64,000 bases of DNA from Bordetella parapertussis (GTDB lineage Bacteria > Pseudomonadota > Gammaproteobacteria > Burkholderiales > Burkholderiaceae_A). The DNA lies in the NCBI GenBank assembly GCA_945877235.1, contig CAMCRF010000002.1:1-64000 (forward strand), in the 5' to 3' direction. Numbering within the stretch: the stretch's first letter is position 1; every line of letters begins with the position of its first letter. Of this stretch, positions 15,684-24,266 are shown one piece after another. Below the pieces are notes generated by a model, which was not told the origin of the DNA, ran no database searches, and saw only the letters and a list, made by a program, of their open reading frames with translations. Made by a program: the position numbers and the translations under genes.

Positions 15684-16459
15684 GCCTGCCCACCTTGCGG
15701 CCGAGCGCTCGCCTCGCCGATCGCGACGTGTTGAGTCTCACCCTGCGGGCTCAGCAAGGCGAGCCAGCCTCTCTCGTCAATGCCTTGGGCCACACCCTGC
15801 GCCAAGGTCGCGCCCGTGATGGGGTGCAGGAGCTGAACTGGCTTGCCACGCAGCCAGTCTCTCGCTGCAAACTCCAGGCCCCAGTCACGCACCGGTTCTA
15901 CCTCCGCGGCAAGCGGCTCCATGGCCACGGCCATGGCCTGCACCAGCGCAAGCGCAAGCGGCTCATCCACCCGCAGGTGGCTTCTCTCAAGCAGGCCACT
16001 CGCCAAGAAGCCTCTCGGAGGTTCGTGCCAGCGAAGGTTTAGACCAATGCCAGCAATCAACCAGGTGACGGGCCCGCAGCGGACCTGCGTGACCAGCACA
16101 CCGCCGCACTTTCTGTCTTCGAAATAGAGGTCATTGGGCCATTTGATCGAGATCACACGCTCGGGCAGGGCCAGCGCGCGCTCCAGCGCGCTTGAAATGA
16201 AGGCACTCACGCGGATTGGCCACGGGGCCGTGGCACCTGCATTCGCAGCCGCACGCGGCAATGGCCAGGCGAGGCTGCACGCCAGTGCCTCGCCCGCATG
16301 GACCCAATAACGGCCGTGCTGTCCCACGCCAGCGCGCTGCTCCAGACTAAATAGACCAAAAGCCTGCTGCGCAGCTCCGCCCGACGGGCCCAGCAGTCGA
16401 TCTCTCACGCATTGTTGGGTAGATGCCACAGCACCCACATTCTCAAGTGGCCACATCAC
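15680..16459 (-). CDS. birA: biotin--[acetyl-CoA-carboxylase] ligase
   Basis: 259 residues. The catalytic block ISIKWPNDLYFEDRKCGGVL and the upstream AGVGQHGRYW (the GRGRxG-like adenylate loop, here GVGQHGR) define the ligase domain. A short C-terminal domain follows (GKPVQLLHPITGATLAQGVAQG). No N-terminal helix-turn-helix is present, so it should only biotinylate and not act as a transcriptional repressor. Forms a two-gene unit with coaX and diverges from the VanZ gene, with 16 bases between starts. Confidence 0.94.
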   Translation of the reverse strand: MMWPLENVGAVASTQQCVRDRLLGPSGGAAQQAFGLFSLEQRAGVGQHGRYWVHAGEALACSLAWPLPRAAANAGATAPWPIRVSAFISSALERALALPERVISIKWPNDLYFEDRKCGGVLVTQVRCGPVTWLIAGIGLNLRWHEPPRGFLASGLLERSHLRVDEPLALALVQAMAVAMEPLAAEVEPVRDWGLEFAARDWLRGKPVQLLHPITGATLAQGVAQGIDERGWLALLSPQGETQHVAIGEASARPQGGQA

Positions 16460-16475
16460 TTGGCATCATAGCGTC

Positions 16476-17603
16476 ATGGCTCGGCTGAAATCCCACTCCG
16501 CCCACGAAGATCGACGCTTTGTCCTGCGCATGCTCGCAGGCGTGTGGTGTCTGATCCTCATGAGCTTGAGTCTCTACCCTTTTGAGGGCTGGCGTTGGCC
16601 GAGCCCCGCGCCATGGGAATTTCTCACTCAGCCACTGCCGCGGTATCGCACACCCTTTGACCTCTGGACCAACCTGCTGGCGTATGTGCCTCTGGGGTTT
16701 CTGATCGCTGGCGCGCGCCCCCTTCGCAGCAGAACCTGGGTCTCCATGCTCATGGCGATCCTGCTGGCCACCTTGCTCTCCCTGAGCATGGAAATGGCTC
16801 AAACCCTGCTCCCGACGCGTCGCGCACAATGGCTCGACACCCTGGCAAACCTCTCGGGCAGCGGACTTGGGGCATTGCTCTGGCATGGGTTGTTCGGTCG
16901 GCTTAGGGCGCTACCCGTGAGCTCCAACCCCCAAGGGCTCCCCGCGGCGCCATCTTGGTACCGTCTAGGCCCGCTCTTGGGCCTGCTTTCGATCTGGACC
17001 TTTGCCCAGGCCAGCCCCATGCCAATCTGGCTCTCGATGGGGCTCAGCCCGCTCTGGGGCTTCGGGCCATGGCTCCTGGTGGCAAACGAGTCGGCTGGGC
17101 ATATCTTGCTCGAGGCCCTCTCCGTGGGATGGTCCCTGGCGGGACTCTTCCTGCTCGTTATCTGCACGGTCTCACCGCACGAGTCACGCTGGGGTCGTTG
17201 GCTCCAGCAACATCCCGCTGGGGCCATTGCCGCCACCCTTCTGGCCGCAATCGCGCTCAGACTCACTTGGGTGCTCTTGCTGGGGCCTAACCCCGGTGAG
17301 ATCCTGCTGGTCTGGATGACACCCGGGGTTCAGGCTGGCCTCGTGCTCGCGGGACTGATCTCTGCTTCCGTGATTGCCCTCGGAACGCTCTCGCGCATCC
17401 TTTTGCTCATGACCCTCGTCCTGCTCTCCTTTATCCTCAGCCAGGCCGTGACGCTTCTGGGCCCCTTGGCACAGGGGCTCTGGGCGAGCGGGCCTTGGTT
17501 CAACCTGCGGGGCCTCGCTCAAACGAGTGCAGCGCTTTGGCCCCTCTTGACACTGGGTTGGGCTGCCGTCTTGCTCTTGCACAGTCATAATCGACGTCTA
17601 TGA
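16476..17603 (+). CDS. VanZ-family integral membrane protein
   Basis: 375 residues, about ten membrane segments. The N-terminal third is a VanZ domain: FDLWTNLLAYVPLGFLIA and LSLSMEMAQTLLPTRRAQWLDTLANLSGSGLGALL. The remaining two thirds form further hydrophobic segments without a family I recognise. VanZ proteins are linked to teicoplanin resistance in Gram-positives, but the role in proteobacteria is unknown. Its stop overlaps the next gene start by 4 bases (ATGA). Confidence 0.88.
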   Translation: MARLKSHSAHEDRRFVLRMLAGVWCLILMSLSLYPFEGWRWPSPAPWEFLTQPLPRYRTPFDLWTNLLAYVPLGFLIAGARPLRSRTWVSMLMAILLATLLSLSMEMAQTLLPTRRAQWLDTLANLSGSGLGALLWHGLFGRLRALPVSSNPQGLPAAPSWYRLGPLLGLLSIWTFAQASPMPIWLSMGLSPLWGFGPWLLVANESAGHILLEALSVGWSLAGLFLLVICTVSPHESRWGRWLQQHPAGAIAATLLAAIALRLTWVLLLGPNPGEILLVWMTPGVQAGLVLAGLISASVIALGTLSRILLLMTLVLLSFILSQAVTLLGPLAQGLWASGPWFNLRGLAQTSAALWPLLTLGWAAVLLLHSHNRRL

Positions 17604-17938
17604 GTTACTTCTCTCACCATGTTTTTTTCTGTACCAATCTGCGCGAGCCGCCCACACAGTCCTGCGAGCAATGCGGTGCGAGTCAACTCGCGGATTACGC
17701 CAAGCAACGCATCAAGTCTCTGCGGCTCAATGGCGCGGGCAAGATTCGCATCAACCGCGCGAGCTGTCTTGACCGGTGCGACCTAGGTCCCGTCCTGGTG
17801 GTCTATCCAGAGGCGATCTGGTACACCGCGCTGGATCAGGCCGATATCGATGAAATCATCCAATCACACCTCATCGGGGGAAAGCCCGTCACCCGACTCA
17901 TGCTCGAGCCTGAAATCGAGCCTCCCGAGGCGCCTTGA
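17600..17938 (+). CDS. thioredoxin-like [2Fe-2S] ferredoxin
   Basis: 112 residues. The protein opens with HHVFFCTNLREPPTQSCEQCG and later has SCLDRCDLGPVLVVYPEAIWY. The Cys arrangement, C-x10-12-C followed by C-x3-C, fits the thioredoxin-fold ferredoxin family (NuoE/Fdx-like). The electron partner is unknown. It overlaps the VanZ gene and the following hydrolase gene by 4 bases each. Confidence 0.9.
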   Translation: MSYFSHHVFFCTNLREPPTQSCEQCGASQLADYAKQRIKSLRLNGAGKIRINRASCLDRCDLGPVLVVYPEAIWYTALDQADIDEIIQSHLIGGKPVTRLMLEPEIEPPEAP

Positions 17939-18621
17939 ACCCCAAGACCCTTCGGCGGCTCATTCCAGGCCCAGCAGGACAGATTGAGATCGCCATTGAC
18001 CTGCCGACCACCACCGGGGCGCTCGGAGGCCAGCCGATCGGCTACGGAGTCGTTGCGCATCCTCATCCACTTTTTGGCGGCAATCTCGACAACAAGGTGG
18101 TACAGACCGTTTGCAGAGCCTTCTTACAGCGCGAGATGATCTGTATTCGGCCTCACTTTCGTGGCGTCGGTCAAAGTGAAGGAGAACATGACCATGGCCA
18201 GGGCGAGGTCCTCGACCTCTATGCCGTCTGGGAATGGGCAGAGCATCAGCTCAAGGACACGATCAACTGCCCCTTTGGGCAGAAGCGTTGGGCAGCAGGC
18301 TTCTCCTTTGGTGCGTCCATGACCACCCATGTGCTTGCCGGATGGGCGACGCATTTCTCGCAAAGTCCGCTACTCCCGCATGCACCCAGCCGTGCCGTGC
18401 TCGTGGGTCTGCCTACGGAGCGGTTCCATCCGGCCCCACTCGATGCGCGCTGCCGGCTGATTCACGGCGAAAAGGACGAAGTCTGCGCATTAGAAGGCGC
18501 TCTGCGACATGCGCAGGCTGCTGGGCGTTGGGTGGCAACACTGCCTGGCGCGGGTCACTTTTTTCACGGCCAGCTGCAGACGCTGCGTGCAATGACAGAA
18601 GAGGCCCTCGCCGATGCCTAG
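17935..18621 (+). CDS. alpha/beta hydrolase (COG2945 type)
   Basis: 228 residues from a TTG start overlapping the ferredoxin stop (TTGA). GYGVVAHPHPLFGGNLDNKVVQT at the start, the nucleophile elbow GFSFGAS, then HGEKDEVCALEGAL and GAGHFFHGQL supply the expected Ser-Asp-His set. This family is annotated as predicted hydrolases or esterases of small substrates. No further specificity can be seen. Overlaps the dacA-like gene by 8 bases. Confidence 0.9.
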   Translation: MNPKTLRRLIPGPAGQIEIAIDLPTTTGALGGQPIGYGVVAHPHPLFGGNLDNKVVQTVCRAFLQREMICIRPHFRGVGQSEGEHDHGQGEVLDLYAVWEWAEHQLKDTINCPFGQKRWAAGFSFGASMTTHVLAGWATHFSQSPLLPHAPSRAVLVGLPTERFHPAPLDARCRLIHGEKDEVCALEGALRHAQAAGRWVATLPGAGHFFHGQLQTLRAMTEEALADA

Positions 18622-19819
18622 TCGCAGCATTGGGTTGGCGCTGGCCTTGGCCGCGCTGCTGCTGGGCCTCATCCCTGCTGACATGGCGCGTGCGGGGGGT
18701 TGGCCTCAGCCGCCGGCCCTGGCCTCGCCAAGCTTTATGCTCATCGACCTCACCACAGGCCAATCACTCACGGGGCGCCAGGAGGACATGGCCGTGAGCC
18801 CCGCCGGCCTTACCCTGCTCATGACTGCATATCTGGGGTTTCAAGCCGTTCGCGAGCGCCGATTGAGCGGGCGTCAGGTCCTTACACCGCCACCGGAGTC
18901 AGAAATCCCGCCGGGGCCGCGCATGTTTCTGGGGCCCGAAGGTGCATCGGTCCAAGACCTGCTTACGGGCGTGCTGGTGATCGGGGCACAAGACGCCGCA
19001 CTCACCCTTGCCCTTGGCATTGCCGAGTCAGAGGCCCAGTTTGTGCAGGCGATGAACCAGGCCGCCGCCCGCGTGGGCATGGCCAACACCCGATTTGTTA
19101 ACGCCACGGGGGCGCCGAACCCCGATGCCCAGACCACAGCCAGAGACATGGCCTTACTCGCAGCCCAGCTGCACAAGGAATTCCCCGAGGCCTTCGAAAA
19201 AAGCCAGCTGCGCAGCCTGCGCTTTAACGGCATCCTGCAGACCAACAAGAACCGGCTGCTCTGGCTCGATCGGTCTGTTGACGGGCTCTTTGCAACCGAC
19301 TTTGCTGGCCGCTCGTCCGGCCTCGTAACCACCAATCGGCCCCAGCCACTCGGGCCCATTGAACGCTCACAGCGTAAGCTGCTTGTGGTGCTGCTTGAAG
19401 CGCCCACTGCAGATCAGCGGTCACAAGAGACACTCAAATTACTCAATTTTGGATACCAACAGTTCGACCTCGTCCGCCTCTTTAGCGTGAGCCATCAGCC
19501 GCTCTCTCTCCCAGTCTATAAAGGGGTAACCAAGGCCCTCAAGGCGTCTTTCCGACAGGACGTAAAGGTCGCCGTGCCTCGTGGTCTTGCCAATCAGATC
19601 CGGCTTGAGCTCCAGCATCCGAAGGGCCTCGTCGCCCCGATTACCGCCGGCCAGCCCGTTGGAATCCTTCGAGTTTGGCTTGGTGACCTCGAGATCCATC
19701 GTGTCGAGGTGATTGCGGCAGAATCGGTCAAACCAGCTGGCCTCTTGGGCCGCGCCATCGATAGCCTGGCACTGCTTTGGCAGGCGCATGGACCCCAGTC
19801 GACTCCCTTGACTCCCTGA
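18614..19819 (+). CDS. DacA-family (peptidase S11) protein lacking all three catalytic motifs
   Basis: 401 residues with a signal peptide (residues 1-27) and clear PBP5/6 family sequence (SVQDLLTGVLVIGAQDAAL, NGILQTNKNRLLWLDRSVDGL, a C-terminal beta domain and a final amphipathic helix). Penicillin-binding motifs are replaced: S-x2-K is G65-LT-L68 in PAGLTLLMTAY, S-x-N is G124-A-Q126, and K-T-G is F226-A-T228. The reading frame is intact and bases match the neighbours, so it is not a decayed pseudogene. A D,D-carboxypeptidase reaction is impossible; a scaffold or peptidoglycan-binding role is inferred. It holds the place dacA normally has ahead of dat, ybeD, lipB and lipA. Confidence 0.88.
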   Translation: MPSRSIGLALALAALLLGLIPADMARAGGWPQPPALASPSFMLIDLTTGQSLTGRQEDMAVSPAGLTLLMTAYLGFQAVRERRLSGRQVLTPPPESEIPPGPRMFLGPEGASVQDLLTGVLVIGAQDAALTLALGIAESEAQFVQAMNQAAARVGMANTRFVNATGAPNPDAQTTARDMALLAAQLHKEFPEAFEKSQLRSLRFNGILQTNKNRLLWLDRSVDGLFATDFAGRSSGLVTTNRPQPLGPIERSQRKLLVVLLEAPTADQRSQETLKLLNFGYQQFDLVRLFSVSHQPLSLPVYKGVTKALKASFRQDVKVAVPRGLANQIRLELQHPKGLVAPITAGQPVGILRVWLGDLEIHRVEVIAAESVKPAGLLGRAIDSLALLWQAHGPQSTPLTP

Positions 19820-19832
19820 AAACGCACTCACT

Positions 19833-20765
19833 ATGTCTCTCTCTGATCTGCTCGACACACACGCCCAAGACCCGCTGGCGTCCATGGATGCCCCAGCCTT
19901 CCTGAATGGCCGCTGGTGCCGGCTCCAAGACGCTCAGGTCTCCGTGCTTGATCGGGGATTTGTCTTTGGTGACGGCATTTATGAGGTGGTCCCTGTGTAT
20001 GGCCGAAATCCTCTGGACTGGTCCCTGCACCGCGCTCGCCTGCTGCGCAGCCTGGAAGCGGTCCAGATCCACACGCCGCTCGCACCCCAGGACTGGGACA
20101 ACCTGGTACACGCACTCATCGCGGCAGAGCCTGCCCAAGACCAGTTCATCTACTGCCAGGTCACCCGAGGCGTTGCCAGACGCGACCACGCCTTTCCACG
20201 GCCCAGTCCAAGCCCAACCATCTTTGCGACCACCAGCCCACTCAAGCGCCCCGACGAGCGCACCAGAGCCCAAGGCGTTCGAGCACTTACCCTGCCGGAC
20301 CAGCGGTGGCAGCGTTGTGACATCAAGTCCATCGCGCTCCTGGCCAATGTACTAGCACGAGAGCAAGCCGTGGCCGCAGGGGCCCAGGAGGCCATCCTGC
20401 TGCGTGATGGCATCCTGACCGAGGGGGCGGCGTCAAATATCTGGGTGGTACGTGACGGCGCAATCCTCGCACCTAAGCCCTCGGGCCAACTCCTGGAGGG
20501 CATTCGTCGTGCAACCCTGCCGCGCTTGGCCGAGGCACTGGGCGTTGCCGTGCATTGGGTCGATGTCTCCGAACAAGCGCTACTTGAAGCCGATGAACTG
20601 CTCATGACCTCCGCCACCAAAGAGATTCTTGCGATCACAGCGCTCAATGGTCAGCCCGTGGGCACCGCAAAACCGGGCCCTGTGTATGAGGCCCTCCGGC
20701 AGGCCTACGACCAGCGCATTGAAGCCTGTATTCGCGGCGACACAGGAGGTGAAATATCCCCATGA
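19833..20765 (+). CDS. dat: D-amino acid aminotransferase (class IV)
   Basis: 310 residues. DRGFVFGDGIYEVVPVY (40-56) is the class IV start block, Lys165 in RCDIKSIALLANVLA is the expected PLP lysine, and LTEGAASNIW (195-204) binds the cofactor phosphate. The enzyme interconverts D-alanine and D-glutamate with their keto acids for peptidoglycan, or is a branched-chain-like enzyme of the same fold. The GIYEVVPVY sequence favours the D-amino acid branch. Fourteen bases after the dacA-like gene. Confidence 0.88.
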   Translation: MSLSDLLDTHAQDPLASMDAPAFLNGRWCRLQDAQVSVLDRGFVFGDGIYEVVPVYGRNPLDWSLHRARLLRSLEAVQIHTPLAPQDWDNLVHALIAAEPAQDQFIYCQVTRGVARRDHAFPRPSPSPTIFATTSPLKRPDERTRAQGVRALTLPDQRWQRCDIKSIALLANVLAREQAVAAGAQEAILLRDGILTEGAASNIWVVRDGAILAPKPSGQLLEGIRRATLPRLAEALGVAVHWVDVSEQALLEADELLMTSATKEILAITALNGQPVGTAKPGPVYEALRQAYDQRIEACIRGDTGGEISP

Positions 20766-21028
20766 CCTCCCAAGAGACCCTATTTGAGTTTCCGTGTGCC
20801 TTTCCCATCAAAATCATGGGTGCACACCGCAGCGACTTTGAGTCGGAGATTCTCAAGGCACTCACCCCCTACCTCGGCAGCCTGCCAGCCCATCAGGTCG
20901 AGCAGCGCCTGAGTCGCAACGGACACTACATCAGCCTCACCATTACCTTTGAAGCACAGTCCAAGGATCAGATCGATGAGGTCTATCATTGCCTAACGGC
21001 ACATCCATGGGTCAAGCTGGTCTTCTAG
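20762..21028 (+). CDS. ybeD: DUF493/YbeD family protein
   Basis: 88 residues. FPCAFPIKIMGAHRSDFESEIL and the C-terminal [20 protein letters not shown] match YbeD, a small ACT-like ferredoxin-fold protein. Its function is not settled; it is almost always upstream of lipB, as here. The ATG overlaps the dat stop, and lipB begins inside its last seven codons. Confidence 0.94.
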   Translation: MTSQETLFEFPCAFPIKIMGAHRSDFESEILKALTPYLGSLPAHQVEQRLSRNGHYISLTITFEAQSKDQIDEVYHCLTAHPWVKLVF

Positions 21029-21660
21029 ATATCCAGGTGCTTGGCCGTCGAGGCTACCGCGAGACGCTGCTGGAAATGCAGCGGTTCACCGAAACGCGAG
21101 ACGACCGGGTGCGGGATGCGCTATGGCTGGTCGAACATCCGCCGGTCTACACCCTCGGACTGGCCACCGACCCCTCACACCTACTCCAGACCGGCAACAT
21201 TGACGTGGTTCAGACCGATCGGGGCGGACAGGTCACCTACCATGGACCGGGGCAGGTCCTGGCCTATTTGCTGTTGGATCTGCGGCGCGCTGGCCTTCAC
21301 GTGCGCGAGACCGTCGCGATGCTTGAACAAGCCAGCATCGACCTGCTGCTCAGGCTCGGATGCCCATCCGCCTGTCGCAAGCCTGGCGCCCCTGGTGTGT
21401 ATGTTCAGGAGCCACACTGGCGCGAGCTCTCCAAGATCGCGGCTGTCGGGCTGCGCATTCGGCGTGGCTGCAGCTTTCACGGCATGAGCCTCAATGTCGA
21501 TATGGACTTGAGCCCATTTGAAGGTATACATCCCTGCGGAATGCCCGGACTGCGCACGGTGGACCTCGCTACAATCGGGCTGAACCTGAGCTGGCAGCAG
21601 GCAGCCGAGCAGCTCGGCCAGTCCATTCAGAACGTATTGCAAAGGTCTATTGCCTCATGA
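21007..21660 (+). CDS. lipB: octanoyl-[acyl-carrier-protein]:protein octanoyltransferase
   Basis: 217 residues from the ATG at 21007; a TTG at 20989 in the same frame would add six residues. [21 protein letters not shown] binds the acyl chain, and Lys143 with Cys177 (SKIAAVG and HPCGMP) form the catalytic dyad at nearly the positions known in the Mycobacterium enzyme. It moves octanoate from ACP to lipoyl domains. Overlaps ybeD by 22 bases and lipA by 4 bases. Confidence 0.95.
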   Translation: MGQAGLLDIQVLGRRGYRETLLEMQRFTETRDDRVRDALWLVEHPPVYTLGLATDPSHLLQTGNIDVVQTDRGGQVTYHGPGQVLAYLLLDLRRAGLHVRETVAMLEQASIDLLLRLGCPSACRKPGAPGVYVQEPHWRELSKIAAVGLRIRRGCSFHGMSLNVDMDLSPFEGIHPCGMPGLRTVDLATIGLNLSWQQAAEQLGQSIQNVLQRSIAS

Positions 21661-22607
21661 CTCAAGACGCCATCGCCCGCAAGCAAAAAGGGGCTGACAA
21701 AACCGCCCGAATTCCAATCAAGGTGGTTGCGGCTGAGCCTTTGCCCAAGCCCGACTGGATCCGTGTAAAGGTGGCCTCGCCGAGTTCACGGTTCCTCGAC
21801 ATCAAGCGCATTCTTCGCGAGAACCAGCTGCATACCGTTTGTGAGGAGGCTTCCTGTCCGAATATTGGCGAGTGCTTTGGCAAAGGCACCGCCACGTTCA
21901 TGATCATGGGAGATCAGTGCACGCGGCGCTGCCCCTTCTGCGATGTCGGCCACGGCAGGCCAGATCCGCTGGATCCCAAAGAGCCAGAAAATCTTGCGAA
22001 GACGATTGCTGCGCTTGGGCTTCGTTATGTGGTCATCACCAGTGTCGATCGCGACGATCTGCGTGACGGGGGTGCCCAGCATTTCGTTGACTGCATTCAG
22101 GCCGTTCGTGAGGCATCACCCAGCACTCAGATTGAAGTCTTGGTCCCAGATTTTCGAGGCCGACTGGATCGTGCACTCGAGATTCTGACCAAGGCCCCAC
22201 CCGATGTCATGAACCACAATCTAGAGTCCATTGCGCGACTCTACAAGCAGGTTCGGCCTGGCTCCGATTATCAGCACTCCCTGAGGCTGCTTGAAGCCTT
22301 CAAAGACCGGGTGCCCGCGGTTCCGACCAAGAGTGGAATCATGGTGGGACTTGGCGAGACCAACGAAGAGATATTGACCGTCATGGACGACCTGCGTAGC
22401 CACCGCGTGGACATGATCACGATTGGGCAGTACCTCGCACCCTCTCAATCGCATCTTCCGGTGCTGCGCTACGTTACCCCCGACGAATTCAAATGGCTGG
22501 AGTCGGAGGCAATGAAACGCGGGTTTGCGCATGCTGCGGTGGGCGCGCTGGTTCGGTCGTCTTATCATGCGGACGAGCAGGCAGCGCTTGCTCAAGCCAA
22601 CGCTTAA
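21657..22607 (+). CDS. lipA: lipoyl synthase
   Basis: 316 residues. Auxiliary-cluster cysteines 62, 67 and 73 ([12 protein letters not shown]) and radical-SAM cysteines 88, 92 and 95 (CTRRCPFC) are all present, and RSSYHAD near the end carries the serine ligand of the auxiliary cluster. Inserts two sulfurs into the octanoyl chain made by LipB. Last gene of dacA-like/dat/ybeD/lipB/lipA. The 3' 119 bases are also read on the other strand by the TlpA-like gene. Confidence 0.97.
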   Translation: MTQDAIARKQKGADKTARIPIKVVAAEPLPKPDWIRVKVASPSSRFLDIKRILRENQLHTVCEEASCPNIGECFGKGTATFMIMGDQCTRRCPFCDVGHGRPDPLDPKEPENLAKTIAALGLRYVVITSVDRDDLRDGGAQHFVDCIQAVREASPSTQIEVLVPDFRGRLDRALEILTKAPPDVMNHNLESIARLYKQVRPGSDYQHSLRLLEAFKDRVPAVPTKSGIMVGLGETNEEILTVMDDLRSHRVDMITIGQYLAPSQSHLPVLRYVTPDEFKWLESEAMKRGFAHAAVGALVRSSYHADEQAALAQANA

Positions 22608-23070
22608 GGTAGTTGAAGTCGGGCACGCCAACGTAGCGCTTGAGCAACTGGCCGTTGGCATCGACAAGAAAGGTGGTCGGCGTGACCCGAATATCGCCAA
22701 ACCCGCTTGCCCACTCGCCACCCAGGTCGTGAACCACCGGAAATGGAAGATTGCGTTCTTGGACGAAGCGCGAGAGGTATTCAGGCACATCGTAGGCCAT
22801 CGCCACGGCCACGACCTCAAATCCACGCTTTGAGAACTGCTGATGCAAGGCGATGAGATCGGGCATTTCTTTGACGCAGGTTACACAGCTCGTGGCCCAA
22901 AAGTTCACGAGGTAAGGACGGCCCTTGAGGCCCTCGGTTGAGACAGCCTGGCCTGAGAGCGATGTTCCGCTGACCGCGGGGACGGCAGGCGCCTTGTTCA
23001 AAAACCAGATCAACACGGCAACCAACCCCAGGGCTGCGGCCATCGCTACCACGCGCTTGATGGTCATCAA
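22489..23070 (-). CDS. TlpA-like membrane-anchored thioredoxin
   Basis: 193 residues. One N-terminal membrane helix (residues 5-24), then a thioredoxin fold with active site W58-ATS-C62-VT-C65 and the cis-Pro segment [10 protein letters not shown]. It should act in the periplasm as a thiol:disulfide reductant, for example in cytochrome maturation. The thioredoxin domain ends at about residue 165; the remaining Pro-rich tail ([17 protein letters not shown]) is encoded opposite the conserved 3' end of lipA. Confidence 0.92.
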   Translation of the reverse strand: MMTIKRVVAMAAALGLVAVLIWFLNKAPAVPAVSGTSLSGQAVSTEGLKGRPYLVNFWATSCVTCVKEMPDLIALHQQFSKRGFEVVAVAMAYDVPEYLSRFVQERNLPFPVVHDLGGEWASGFGDIRVTPTTFLVDANGQLLKRYVGVPDFNYLKRWLEQALPARPHDKTTEPARPPQHAQTRVSLPPTPAI

Positions 23071-23087
23071 GAATTCCTCACCGCACC

Positions 23088-23858
23088 TTAGCGCACCGGA
23101 ATGACCTGCGCGCCTGCTGGAGCTGGGGCTGGGGTGGGCTTGGCCGGTGCAGCTGGGGCGGGCGCCGTCATAGACTCCGGTGCGCGAGCTGCAGGCGATG
23201 CGGACTGACCCTTGACCTCAGGCCGCGGCGTACCCGCCTGACTGGCCTGATCCAAGAGCGCGCGCTGGGCCTCAGAAATGATCTCGAAGGCACGCACAAC
23301 CTTTGCAGTGCCAGGCACACGCGAACTCAAGTCAGCGGCCCGATCGGCCTCAGGTGCGGTGACCAGCCCCATGAGATACACCACACCCGACTCCGTGGTC
23401 ACCTTGATGGTATTGCCATTGATGAGCTTGTCGTCTAGCAAGGTGGCTTTAACCTTGGTCGTGAGCAGCACATCTCGGCCCAAAGTTGTCGTGGAGGCCG
23501 GCGCCCCCACCTGAAGTTCGTTGATGACCAGCCGGACATTCTCGATGCCCCCAACAACCTGGCCCACCTGTTGCCTTGTGGCCTCATTGGGGACCCAGCC
23601 TGTAATCAGGGCCGTGCGGTTGTAGCTCGTGACCCCAATGGCAACCCCACGATCGCCCTTGAGCCGATCGGGCAGTCGGGCCAGTGCCTTGAGTTCAATC
23701 GCCTGGTCCTCCGCTTGAGCACCTGTGGTTCTTCGATCCGTCAAGGACAAGGCCCCCACCACAATGCCGGTCGCAGCCAAGGGGAAGCATGCGGTGAGGC
23801 TGGTGCTCAGCAATGAGGCCCCAAAAATGAGGACGAGCGGACGGAGGGCTGCGCGCAT
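23088..23858 (-). CDS. BON-domain outer-membrane lipoprotein (DolP/YraP-like)
   Basis: 256 residues. The signal peptide ends in a lipobox-like LTAC with Cys24. Two BON domains follow at about residues 60-115 and 125-195 (GDRGVAIGVTSYNRTALITGWV and TLLDDKLINGNTIKVTTESGVVYLMG), then an Ala/Pro-rich tail. DolP-type proteins sit on the inner face of the outer membrane, bind anionic phospholipid and support envelope integrity. In related bacteria the neighbours are yraN, gmhA and rsmI; gmhA is missing here. Confidence 0.88.
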   Translation of the reverse strand: MRAALRPLVLIFGASLLSTSLTACFPLAATGIVVGALSLTDRRTTGAQAEDQAIELKALARLPDRLKGDRGVAIGVTSYNRTALITGWVPNEATRQQVGQVVGGIENVRLVINELQVGAPASTTTLGRDVLLTTKVKATLLDDKLINGNTIKVTTESGVVYLMGLVTAPEADRAADLSSRVPGTAKVVRAFEIISEAQRALLDQASQAGTPRPEVKGQSASPAARAPESMTAPAPAAPAKPTPAPAPAGAQVIPVR

Positions 23859-23903
23859 AGCAAGATACTCCTAGAGGGTAATGCCCGATTATAGAAGGCC
23901 ATC

Positions 23904-24266
23904 TCAGTCAAAGACCTGGCGATGCCAAAACAGTTCTCCGGCCTCGATCGCAATCACGTCGAATCGGCAGGGCTCTTGCCCACTGACGCGCCCCTGGCGA
24001 AGAGCCTGAGCCCACCAGCGCTTTGCCGCCTTGCGCAAGCGCCCCTGTTTGCGAGGGTCCACACTGGCCAGTGCGCCTCCAAAGCCCCGTGAAGCCCGCA
24101 TGCGAACCTCCACAAATACGATCTCGCCTCGATCGCGACACACCAGGTCGAGCTCCCCCGATCTAAAGCTAACGTTCTGATCCAAGAGCGTGAGCCCCTC
24201 TGCCCGCAGAAAAGCCAAGGCGTGGCATTCTTGTTCCCTTCCCAGTTGTTGTTTTGGACTCGGCAT
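23904..24266 (-). CDS. yraN: YraN/UPF0102 family protein
   Basis: 120 residues. The endonuclease-like core E13-x-ALAFLRAEG, RSGELDLVCRDRGEIVFVEVRMR (a PD-ExK-type set with D, E and a changed K) is typical of UPF0102. A role in Holliday-junction or repair-related DNA binding has been proposed but is unproven. Its ATG overlaps the ATG of rsmI on the other strand (CATG at 24264-24267). Confidence 0.9.
   Translation of the reverse strand: MPSPKQQLGREQECHALAFLRAEGLTLLDQNVSFRSGELDLVCRDRGEIVFVEVRMRASRGFGGALASVDPRKQGRLRKAAKRWWAQALRQGRVSGQEPCRFDVIAIEAGELFWHRQVFD

Noticed and set aside
18614..19819. Calling the dacA-like gene a pseudogene
   Set aside because: Frame, signal peptide, codon use and length are intact; only catalytic residues are changed, so it is better described as a pseudoenzyme.
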